Source: Strongyloides papillosus
Taxonomy: Eukaryota; Nematoda; Chromadorea; Rhabditida; Strongyloididae
DNA length: 64,000 nucleotides
Assembly: GCA_005656395.1 (NCBI GenBank)
Contig: SRSI01000077.1
Span: 806,001-870,000, forward strand
Direction: 5' to 3'
In this document: in pieces, positions 1-12,900 of the stretch
Layout of the letters: each line of letters opens with the position of its first letter
Numbering within the stretch: the first letter of the stretch is position 1
Translations under genes and position numbers: made by a program
The notes under the pieces: generated by a model
The model's input: the letters and a program-made list of their open reading frames with translations, nothing else
Told to the model about the DNA's origin: nothing
Database searches by the model: none

Positions 1-3000
1 AAGTTAATTTGATTAATTTCTGACAACACAATAAATATATTTATATAATAGATTATTGCTTCTATCAAAATATTTCTTTTTAAATATATTGATAGAGGAG
101 AAGATATAATTCATTTAAATGGGTTTATTGTTTAAAATGATATTATGTGAGAACATTATTATTGTAGAGTTGATTGAAAAGATAAGAATGAATCATTTCC
201 TTATCTGGATTGTATTTAAAATAGGCATTTCTTATCTTTTTTCATAAAAAAGCAACATAAAGTTGTTTTCTTTTTCCTTAGATAAAAGATAACCAAAAGT
301 CACAATTTATGAGAATGAAAAAGATACTTCTGATTAAGAATAAATATGTATAAATATTTAGTGATGAAGACTAAAGATTTTCTAATGTATTGACTTATCA
401 TTGTGTTGGATTATTAATGGAATGCTATAGTATATGGATATCCATATATTCGCTAAATGAACCAGATACTTTTCATTGAGACTTATTCTTTTTATACAAT
501 ATATTATTAAGAAAAAGTATATCACCAAAGTCAAATCTATCTTTGGTAATAATTAAATTTATTTATTACTCAATTTACAAGCAAATAAAACATGTTCGTA
601 TTTCATTCTATATTTCAACTCACTATTATCCTTCAATCTTTTGAATTTTCATTCTATACGCTTCATGAATTTATCTTGTTATTATTTCAATTATCTAAAT
701 TTGTGATATAACATAAAGAACTCTTTTATAATCATAATGTACGTGAGTACAGGTAATTATTATGAGGATAATCATGATAATGATTATTGGGTTATGTAAA
801 GAATAAATTAAACTTTGAATTGAAACCTTTTGTAATTAAACTATAATTTTATACCAATATTATCATTGTATTCTCTTTAAATAAACTTTACTATTATAGA
901 ACTGCTATAAAACAAAATATTGAATTAGGTTATCAAAATTAACTTAAAAAAATTTAAATATTCTAAAATATTATAAGTTCTTTTTACTGATACTTGTTAA
1001 AAGTTTATTGCCCCTAATATTTTCTTCAAAATATTTGTCCATTGGAATAATTAACATAAAATTTTTATTCCAACCATCTGCGTGAAGGTGATCTATCTTA
1101 TACACAACATTTATTCACATTAATATTTTGTCATTAAACTTACCCGCGCACAAAGAATACATATATACACTCCTAAATGTTACCAATAAAACTATCTTTA
1201 AAAGTACCATAAGTATTATGGTATATTTTTATAACCCGCCAAAAGTCATTTTATCCTCATTAATAACTCACAAAGATGTATAACATGTTGCATATCAAAA
1301 ATTTTTATAGCAATGTTTAAAATGTTATAAAGATGATTCATTTACCATTCTTTGATATCAAAAAGAGGATGTCTTTAAAAACATTATAAAATGTTATTAA
1401 CTATTTATCTTTTCAAACTAAATTTAAGCCTATTTATATAGATTTTTGTTATTAAAGTTGTAAAAAGAATAATAGTACCAGATGATTGAAGTTATATAAT
1501 TTTTTATGATTCAATTAACATTTCCTCAAAAAGAGTTGCTTTAATTCAAGTACTTTTAAATATTATTGTATCCTAATGGCAGAGTATTTCTTTCTTCCTT
1601 TTCTTTAAATAATTTTTAAAGATGTTTATTTGATCATTAATAAAATGTTAAATACGTATTTAAGTAGTTAATATACAATCACCATATTTCCTTTTTTTTG
1701 CCGCTACCTGTTTACTATCTTATAATTAGAGAAATAAAAGTGAAACGATACATACCTCATTTAAGTATTATGGTACCTTTGAAAATGATTTTATACATAT
1801 TTCATCAGTCCTTTTTTCATGATACTATTTACGTTAGGAAGGGATGAACAACTTTCTATTAGGTCATGTTTACTTTAAAATAAAATAACAAGCTTATACA
1901 AATAAAGTTTATCTATTGATAGATACTTCTATTCGCAATATCAAGTATTCTTCAGAAGGAAAAAAGTATATCATTAACTTTTTAATAAGTTTCCTACTAT
2001 ACATGTAATATTGTAAGTCAATATCCCAGCTGTTAACTTTGTTTGTCTTCTATATATAAATATATTTATGTTTGATTGAAATATTGTCCAATTATAAAAC
2101 TTATTAACTAAACATAGATTATTTAGTAATGATTAAATATTTTTATCTGAAAAATACTGTTTAATTTATGTTATTTTTAAGTATCTTTATGTTAAATGGC
2201 ATCATTACACAAAATTATCTACCTTTCAAAGTTGATCGATTCCATGTACCTAATTCTTTAATATATAATTGCTCTTTCAATTTTTTTACTACTATTAATA
2301 GTAATGCTTTTTATCAAAATCCTCACTAAATTTCAATGAAACTATTGCCAACACAGAAATTTTAGACATTTTGACATAATAGATCTATTGAATTTAAAAT
2401 ATAATGATTTTATAACAATTATTATAAAATAAGAACAAATTTTTTTAACTTATCTTTTACTTGATATAACATTATTAATATCACTATAATCAAAAATGAA
2501 ATAAAATTAAATATGAATGCTAATATAATCTTATATCGTATTTATATGTTTAGAAACTATTATATTTTGATTGATCGGTAATCTTTAAGAATATTTATTA
2601 AATTTACCATTTAGGAAGAAGAAAGACAATAGTCTTTGTCATTTATTCATTATTTAGACTTTAGTTATTGTTTATAAAAGCATTAGTTAGTTATTCGCTC
2701 TCATGATTCTATTTCTCATCACGCAGACACCTCATTTTTGTTACCCATTACTTTATTTCAAATCCCATAATAATCTTACTATTTCCTTTAATTTTAAACA
2801 TCATTACCACTTTATTGTTAATGATGCTTTTTATCCTTGTATTATTTACACCATTAAATTATTTACCTATTGTTTTCCATGATTATTATCTTTGCAACAG
2901 TTTATTTATAAAATTTCATTTATCTTAAAACATTGGATCCAAATACATACTGTGTTTTTAGGTAAAATAAAAGTTTTTCAATATGTTTTTAAACAATAAA

Positions 3001-6000
3001 TATAAAAGCTAAAATCTAGATGATTTTTATGTTATATATATGACGATTCTTTATTATTAATAGTACTTATTTTAAATTCTTCTGATGCCAAAATCAAATT
3101 ATTTACTTTAGTAATATATAATTATTATTACGAAGCCAACTGCCAAGTCTCTTTTATAATCTGTTGATATGATAAATTCACAAAAGTAGTTTATTCATCG
3201 CTTTTATTAAAATCATGGTCAGCTGTTTCGTTTAAAAGGATAAAATAAAAAAGAAAAAGAATGTTTTTCATTATGTCCTTGAGAAGTTTCGAATGTAATT
3301 TAATAACTTATTGAGGAGAAAAACAATTATATAAAAAAATACTTTTTAATACCATACTTATAATATACTCTTTAAATAGTAATCTTTCTAATCTCGTTAA
3401 TCTTTATACAGTATATGAAATACCATTTAATGTGATTCATTTAAGTTAGCTAGAAATCAAAAATGTTGTAGTTTTTTTCCTACTAATTTACATTCGAAAA
3501 GCAAGCACTGTGTCACTTTTCTCCTGTAATATGTACATATTATTCATTTCTAATATAATGATGTTGTTTTGTTAGATGACGACAGAGATGGCGCAACTTC
3601 TTCACACATATATAAAATATATTCTTAAATTAATGTCCATTCCAAAATTATCTATCTGTTTAACAGTATTATATTTTATATAAAATCTTTTCTTACCTCT
3701 TTTTCAAAAAAATCCACTTATTATTTTATTGTTTCCTTAGAAATAGATTATTTTTAGATTGAGTAATTGTTTAATATATTTTATTATTTTGATTGTACTG
3801 TATTCCATTATTTTTATTGAATAAATGTATTAAAACTTTATTGTATTTTTTTAAATAACATGAATAAATAATTGTTTCGTTAGAAAAATTATTTCTTAAT
3901 GATTATTTTATTAAGTTCAGTATTTTAATTCCATTTTTAGTGACGTTTATGTATCTTTTTAATATAATAGGACCATGCAATATTTATAATGATATAACAA
4001 AGTATAATGTGTTCTAATAATTTTGTAGAATTTTATGTTTTAATTAATAATTTTCCATTATTTTATATCGTAGAATCAAAAGAACTTTGGTGTCACTCTA
4101 TAAATAAAAAAAGTATTTGCATCTTTTTGAAAGTTGAATTAATCTTTGTATTTCTCCGTTTTATAGAGTTACTTATAAAGAAAAAGCTATATTTATTTAA
4201 AATTATTTAGATTAAAATATATTCCAAAGCTAACCTGTGTAATTGAAATTTATATAAATATTTTCCTAAGTGGTCAATCTATAACATTTCTTGAATTTTT
4301 ACAATGAATTTAGATTACTATTTTCGCCATCCAATTATATTATCATTTCTTCATCTTTTTATTGAACAATGTAGTGTGAGTGCTATACATTTTCTTTATT
4401 AAATAGCATAAAAAGGAAATCAACAATAGTGTAGAATTTATATAAATAATTTATTCAACGTCAGAGTAATACTAATTTTTTTATTACTGTACATATAAAA
4501 TCTTAAATAACGTTACTTATTATTTATTTCTGTACTAAACATTTATACATCTTTCAAAAATGAATCTGTAAAAATCATTGTGAATATTATGATTGAGTTA
4601 GAAGGCGTAAAAGTGATGAGACATATGCACTTATTTATATTTACTTATTCTGTAAATAAAAAATCTTTTTATAGCATAAATATCATTACTTTTCTGTTTT
4701 TCTTTCCAATCTTTAATTAATACCTTTACCGGCAATGATCATTTGAAAAGTGATACTTTAATGTTGAGTGCCTTGTTAACACTTTCATTTTCCTTCTCTT
4801 AATCGTTTTTGTTTACTAGTTATAAATCTAGTATTCACACAAAAGCTATATTCTTCGGTTGGACAAAGGAGCAAATTGTATTATTATTATTGTCTAAAAG
4901 TTCTTGTTATTCTATATCTTTTCTCTAGTTCTCACAAATATTATTCAAGTAAATTTTTAGAATTCTACATCCTCATTAAAACTATCTTTAACCTTTAATT
5001 AATTGAAAATCAGTAAACTACCCAACGCCTATCTATAAAAATTACTCCTCTAGTGAATAAATATTTATATTATAGAAAAAAAATTTATATATGCTATTTT
5101 AAATGATTATCCTATTGTGAAGTTTTAATTTTCCCCCTCTCATAAATTGTGTCCAAAAAGTATTAAGATATTTTTGAATTTGACCAACTTTTTTCTTTCT
5201 AATATTTTTTAAAGGTCTTACGCTCATTTTGTGAATAATTTTGGGGATTATACATGACATATAAATCGTAGTTAATTGAAGTAATCACAATTCAAAGAAA
5301 TAAATTCTATTAGATAAACTACTTAAAAGGTATGTCTTGGAACTAAAAATTTTATTAGACCGCTATAACAGAGAAAATAAACATTGCTTTTGTAGGTTAC
5401 AGGTAATCAAAGATTTATATTAAATAGTTGTTCTTATTTTTTATTTCAATATTTAAAACTTACGAAATGTTCCATACCCACAAGTATATTTTTATGAACA
5501 AAACTATACGGAATTCGAATATACTATGAAATTACTATTATAGCTAATGATACACATACCATCCAAATCCCCTAAGCTTTGACGACAATATTGACACAAA
5601 AATATTAAAAAAAATACCGAGAATGAAAAAAGTAATTCCAATTTAAAAATATATTAATACTTTTTGAGTATACTTTATATAATTATTTTGGTGTTGCCTA
5701 TATTTCTATATTAAGTAAACTAACCTTATACTAAAAATAAAATATTCAAACATCTTTATTCTATTGAGACTCATTATGACTTCCATAGTTTTTAATTTGA
5801 GGGCAAAAGGAGTATCATATATATGAGATGTTGTACTAATGTAGATAACCAGTTTGGAGAAAAGACTTTATCATTCTACAACGTACACACCCATTATTTT
5901 GTAATCACTTTCATTTCTGGCATCTGTTTACTATTCACTCAGTAACAGGAAATATCGATGAACAACATTTTTGTTGGTAAAATCAGAATACACATTTATA

Positions 6001-6921
6001 TAAGTATATGTATGCATAAGATACTTATATAGACGTTAACATAGAAGACTCTTCACCAACCTTAGCTTAATTCATTGTTGCTTTGAAAATGGCTTTCTTT
6101 ACTGGCCTCCTGCTGTCATAAGCATCAATCAATCACCTTTTGTTCCGTTTGCGCATGTGCTAAGCATTATTTATTATAAGAGAGAGAACTCTTCTTCAAA
6201 TGTTGATTGTCCAATATATCTTTTCTCCCTCCTCAACTTGAAGTAAAAAGAAGGCGGGGACCATAAAAGGCATTTGATTGCCATTAAATTGTCTGACGTT
6301 GTTTTACTGGATCACAAAGATAAGTAACTTTTTTTAGTTTAATATTATTTTTGCTTACATAATATATACATTTTGTTTTTATTTTAAAATTTGTCTACTC
6401 CTTTAGTAGTTAATCTTTTATTACATATAATTTTATACAGAGATAGTCACCATTTTTGAATGAAAAAAATCTATCGAAGAAGCTTCAGGGATATTTTGAC
6501 AAGAGAGACGTTTTACTTTTGAATGTGTGACATTTTTCTAATATGACAAATATATATAATATATTTGTAATAGTAGATTAACCACAATCTTCACGATTGA
6601 TCTATGTATAAAAACAATGTTTTAGAAGTGGCCTTCTAACAATCATTTATATGCATCATGTCTTTTTACACAATTTAACAACATAATTTTCTCTTGTTAA
6701 TTTATATCAATGTTCCATTACGCTTTATTTATTTTGTTGTACAAGAAACATAATTATCTTTTATCTTAATCTCATCTATGTTTTTAATATTCATATATAA
6801 TTCTTATTATTCCAGAATACTGGTTGCTTTTTGCAGCATATTTCTTATATATTTTTTTCTACCTTAATTTTACTAACACTTCTTACTAACAAATAAAAAT
6901 CTAAACCTGGTGCTTCTACAA
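1..6921. other. Upstream spacer without a recognisable gene
   Basis: No reading frame here looks like a conserved protein; the longest open stretch (4007-4210) is low-complexity and unlike any family I know. Most of the block is AT-rich simple sequence. From about 5780 to 6330 the sequence becomes more mixed in base composition and contains promoter-like words, so this part is the likeliest control region of mex-3 downstream. A 14-nt word, TAAGTATTATGGTA, occurs at 1211-1224 (as half of a perfect hairpin, 1206-1224) and again at 1765-1778. Confidence 0.6.
6261..6270 (+). promoter_or_regulatory. CArG box next to a G-rich element
   Basis: CCATAAAAGG matches the serum-response-factor consensus CC(A/T)6GG exactly. 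It follows directly after the G-rich word GGCGGGGA, and a GATAAG word lies about 50 nt downstream. It is about 650 nt upstream of the mex-3 start codon, in a pocket of more balanced base composition than its surroundings. Binding is inferred from the motif only; the same bases could instead act as a weak TATA-like element. Confidence 0.3.
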
Positions 6922-9900
6922 ATGAATTGTACTCAAGATTCGCATAATTGGGATAGCTCTAAAGTATATGTGGAGAGAATGGAATTAGAAGGTAGTTGTT
7001 TACAGAATAACGATGGAAATTTAACTAATGCAGGTGAGATTATTTTCAGTTTAACAAAAGTTTTTCTTCTCTTTAGTATTTTTTAAATTTTATAAAAAAA
7101 AGTATTTTTCTTGTGTCATCAATACATATATCAGATATCACCATATATTTGATTTTTGATTAAAAAAAGCATTACGTCATCTTAAGATGTAATCAAATAT
7201 GTTGTTAAGGGTTTTTTTTGACATTTTTTAGTGTATGTATTTTTTTTATTTATTAATATTAACTTAACTACTAATATAGTATCATTATAAATGCGTATAT
7301 GTGTAAGGAATTCTCATAGTTTTGGCGGTTGTTGTTATAAGATTGATGTAGAATGGAACTATAATATAGTAAATTTACAACAACTTCACAAATGTTTGTC
7401 ATTGGTGGTTGTTTTGTATTCATTTCTCACTTTCTTCCATTTGACGGGTGTCTTACTTCCTTTCAAAATTGTACTTTTAATTGAAATGGTAATTCAAACA
7501 AACTTAACGACCCGATGCTGAAGCGGTCGTAGGCGTAAGGTATTTGAAACCACTTGAGTTAGACAAAACGGTTTCAACAACTAATGTTTTTAACTTTTGT
7601 TTGGACTAGCTCTTTCGATGTCGGGAATATATCGGAAGAAATGCCAAGATATATTCTGCCGTTTTACAGAGCCTGATTTCTTTGTTGAAATTTAACTCTG
7701 GATTCTAAGTTTTTTTAGGTTATGAGTATACCAATCGTGTTACATATATGATATGCAATTTTTAGATTAATTAAAATAGTTATAATGTTGTTAGCTCGGT
7801 GATATATCTTTTACAAAACATTCGGTGAATACTAGATGGTTAGGTTTAGAAAAAAAACATAATTATGGCATAGAAAAAGAATGCGGGATACTAGAAAATA
7901 ATACCTTAACTTTTTGGGTAATGAGAATGAATTCACACAGCATGATACTTATTATTTGACGGTGAATCTCTTCGTATATGAATGCATATATACGCACCGT
8001 ACATATCTGCATATAAATATTTGCTTTGTTAATGTTGTAATTCTTTAAGTTTAAAACTATTTTAATTTCAGGCTTTCCTTACCTTATTTCTCAACAACCT
8101 AAGACTTGTTCTTCTTCTGACAGTGGAGCTTCATCAGGTGACACTGATTTCACCAATAATACAGGAGTACTCTCACAAAATGAATTTAACACGTAAGTTT
8201 AGTGTTTTAAAAACAACTTTTTTTATTTCAATGATCTTCTAAACAATTAATAAATCTATTTCTTTTGATTTATTTCTACAAAAATCTCATCTTTCAATCT
8301 CCGGTGTTTTTTCATCATCTCTCTTTGATTTTTTTTTCTATCTGAGCAAACAGACTATAGTTATAGTGACAAAAGAGTGCTTCGAGATTTTGTTCTCGAC
8401 TCTTTTTTTTATTACTATTATTATTATATTTACACAAATGTATTTCTAATGCCGTCTCGGTTGAACTACTTCTTTGAGCATTAGTTTCTTAACCGAAATC
8501 ATTCATAGGAAGGGGAGAGAATATTTCTTTTATGTCTTATTTTCTCCTTTTATAAGTAAAATGCGATATATTTAGCTCGCACTAATGGTGGCTGTTTTTT
8601 TTTGTTTCACTTTTTATACTGCCCGTAATTTCATTAGTTAAATGTGTTGTCTTATGTTATGTAATAGTGTGCTTATTATTATTATTACTACTCTTTCTTT
8701 TTTTTTTATTTAAACGCCAGTTTCTGTTACAAAAAGATTACAACATCATTTTTTATCTAAATAGCATAATTTTATTTCAAAGATAATATTTTGATTTACA
8801 AGTCTACACTTACAACAATCTCCTTTTTTCCTTTAGGAATAAGAATAAAATGTAGTTAAAAAAAGATCTTCTCATGAAGAAAAATATATTTTTAATTTCT
8901 TCTAATTGTATATGTAGTAGTAATACTTAGCCATAGTAGTTAGAAAATAACTTTTTGATTTCTCTATCTGTTTGTTGATAGAATCGGGAGAAGAGTGTAC
9001 CGTTGATGGAAAGTTATTTTGATATCGTGAGAAATTTCTTTGAATACTATTTATAAATGTTATATACACTTTAACATCTCCGAGGTGAAATAATATGCAA
9101 AGAAAAGTGTATAAATAAATATTGTTAAATTTCGGTACTTTTTGTGCATCATTTTGTGTATGGTGAAATTACAAATCAGCTTACATTTGTTGGTTATAAG
9201 TTTCTATCACGGGTGGTCTTTTCCGTCTGTGATTATAATTTTTACCAGTTTTTACTTTTTGTATCTTAAATGTTTTATTATTTTTTTTATGGAGCAATAA
9301 AGTTTTTATTGCTTTGCACTTTAGGCACACCCTCTAATGCCAACATGTGTCGGAAATTAATGTCATTTTTCTCTCAACTTTGATCACTTGTTTGGATTAA
9401 AGGTTTGTTGCCGAAATAGATGAATACAATTCATATCCTACATCTATTTGAATTATGCATTCAGTGTTCTTCTAGATTTTTTTACAAATGTAAATAAAAA
9501 GGGTATTTTCTTAGGTTTTGATAACGCATCAGCTTTTTTGCATACGATGTAATTATCTAGTAGTGCGTAATGCCAATCACACACTTTTAGAAGATACACT
9601 CTCTTCGACATTAGTTAGTAATACTTTTTATAAAAGCAAATTTAGGGTGATTCACGTCTATATATCCAATACTGGTACATTTTTTCATATAAAATTATAC
9701 TGTGAAATTTGTATGAGTTGAATAAAATGTTACTACAACAAAGAAATAGGATTGATTGAGATTTAGAGATTATGAAGTTGTAATTAAAGTTACTTCCTTA
9801 GTTAAAATAATTTGTTTTTAGACATTAGTCACAATCATATTATCAATTGTTTAAAGGTATTTCGTTCGTTTTTAATTATTTACTATTGAAAGTAAAAATC

Positions 9901-12900
9901 GAAATTTCCTACCTTTTTTGTGAAGTGAAAAAGGGATATACTCCTATAAGATGCGTTTTTGCGAGTTACTCTGTACCACTTATATATAGTAATTAAATAC
10001 ACGGGATGTCTAAACGTTCCTGAATCACCTTGTATAGATATCAATAGAGGGAATTATGTTTTATTTTTCTTCCATTATGACTATATTTACTGTTAGTTAA
10101 AGCGCGTAAGTATTGTAAGAGTAAGATGTCAGTAGGGTTATTACTTTATTTAGCTCCGAGATAATCTGTTTATCTTTATACTTCTTTTCACTTTCGGTTC
10201 AGAAACTTTAACGTTTTTCCACTAACACATATTTATTTCTAAGCCAAACACCTCTTTTGTTATTAATGGTTTTGAAGGTCTACTCTCGAGTTCGTTTAAA
10301 TAATTTATTAATATTTTTTATACATCACAAAGATCATTGTTTCTTTATCTTTATTTCTCTCTACCTTGCCTTTTTGTAAGAAATGAAAACTCTTTTTTCG
10401 TTAATAAAAAGGACTTTTGTGTTTTCTTTCATTTGTTATATTTTAATGAAAAAGGTAACGGATAAATAATATGTTAGAAATTAGTTTTGGTTATATTATT
10501 GTTGGTCAACTAAAGAGAGAATTTAGGAAGAAAGAAAAGTTGTTTTCCATACTATAAATGTATTTTTATTTTTTAACAATATCCATTGTTTTTTTTACTA
10601 TATAATATGTGGAACTCTGATATGTTGTTTAAATTATAAATCACATACTCGAATCAAAAGAGAAAAGAGCGTCCTATATATAAATTATCATTTCGTATTA
10701 TGTTACCCTTTTTTGTGAAACATTTATGATAGACTCAGGCAACTTGTTAAAAAGATGAATGTAAAGTGATAAATTGGTTAATTAATACAATTCTTTTGAA
10801 TGCTTTTTTCTATGTTAGTTGGACCATAGTATAATGACTAAGTCTATCAAAAAAAAGTCGATATAAATAAAGTTCAGTTGAAAAGACGTGTCAAGACTAC
10901 AATCCTACAAACGCAAATTTATTTGTATAGATCTATTTTTTCTATTATCAAATTCAATATCTTGTATTATAACGTATTCTTATGTTTAACTTTGTCTACC
11001 TTCTTAAATAATATTTAATTTTTTTTCTAGTTTATTCTTTGGAAAAAAATACTTCTTTATAGTAGGCATTAATCTTTGCTCTAATTCAAATGGCATTGAG
11101 AATATGTGTAAATTTATATTTTAATACAACAAAATTTTGTCTTTGAATCATTTTATACATAAACCCCGAGACTCAGTGACTATAATCCTCTAATGGGTTA
11201 TCAAAATTTCATTTTTATACATAGAAAAAAAGAATGTCATATTAATTGAGAGGGCGCTTTTTAAGTTCGTTCTTCTTATATAGCTAGTTGTTTAAAGATT
11301 ATTTTTTATTTTTTTTTAAAATTTTACATTATCTATACTTAATTAGAATTTTTATATCTTTTTCTTGAAGTTTCGTATTTTTACAAGTAGTACTAGAAAG
11401 TTTAACCAACATGACAAGATTTATAAGTTTATGTTTAAATATTTCATTTATTATTTTCCTCACTCTATTTACTTTTTCAAGGTTTTTTTTTTTGATATCA
11501 TATTCAAGTACCGTATAAGGGAAGAAAATATTGAAATATATATAATAATAAGTGTTTGATCTGTTGCTGAATTCCTCCTATTTCCTGTCAATAATGTATT
11601 TTACCTTCAACAACTTCTAAATAAAGATGGATATTAAAATCTATTTAATTAAAAATCAGTAAAGTAATTTTGGTTTTTAAAATGTAGCATTTTTTTTCAC
11701 CAAAAATAATTATATAGGGATTGGACACACATTTTCCTATAAATTTTTAATTTTTTATACCTCTATATGATATCCTTTTTTTTTATATTTATTTGTTTTG
11801 AAGAACATTTAAATTATCGCCTCATGTAAATATCAAATTTATATTATATATTTATAAAATTTTTGTAGATAGTAAGGTTAGATATATTTATAAATATAAA
11901 TATGTATTATATGTTCTTGTGACCTTTTGTGGCTTTTCAACTAACAACCTGTTTTTAAACAATACATAATAAGTTAAATTATTTCTTTTATAATTTACCT
12001 CACCTAACTGATTATCTTTCATTCATTTATTGTTGTTAGATTATAATACTCTTTTTTTTATTTATGATAAAAAAAACTGTGTTTTGAATGAATTTTGAAA
12101 GATTAAAATGTTACTTTTTACTATACATAGTGTTGTAATTGGTGTTTTTTGTTATCTTCTTGTATCAAACTGCTTAGATTATTGTTTAGTTTTGTTTTTT
12201 AAATCTATGTTTTTTCAATAATATTGCTAAGAAAAGACTGAGGAAGTGGTATTTGCAATTTATTTTAATTTTTATAGATTTATTTAATATAAATATCTTA
12301 AAATTAAGAATGTGCAATGTATTTATACATTGTTGGTATAATATAACATATCAATTTTGAGGTGACATACTATTGTAAAAAGTGATCATGTTATATTTAT
12401 ATATACCTTAGTGTACTTCCTCTATTTTACCATACATGTGTATATCTTAAAGGATAAACAGGTTAATTATAAAATAAAATGTCTATGTATTTATTTCTCT
12501 AAAATTACCTCGGATAGCTGGAAACAAGAACAACATTTGCCATTAGTAACAACTCTCTAGTAATATTATTTCTTTTTTTTTATACAAATCAAAATTTTTA
12601 TGTATAAACAGATGTGCAATAGTAGGTAGTAGTACATATGTAAAAACGCAATACAAGCTTTTGTTTGTTATATAATACATTCAACTAAAAATATCAACAT
12701 GATACCTGAGGATTACAGAGTAGTTATTATTTTATTTCTTAAAAATTAACCATTAATAGAAATTTCTTTGTACTATATATTAACCTTATTATATTTTACC
12801 AACATTTTCCAAAACTACTTTTTTATAGGCAGAAGTTGCCTATTTTTATTGTACATTTATAACATCATAATTATATCGCAATTTTTTTTATTTATACTTC

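Noticed and set aside
4007..4210. Open frame of 67 codons
   Set aside because: Low-complexity, AT-driven composition, no splice or motif support.
7291..7521. Open frame of 76 codons in mex-3 intron 1
   Set aside because: No motif and no fit to mex-3 phases; it overlaps the hairpin cluster, so structure is the better explanation.
9293..9313. AGCAATAAA / TTTATTGCT perfect hairpin
   Set aside because: Short isolated stem in AT-rich intron DNA; expected by chance.
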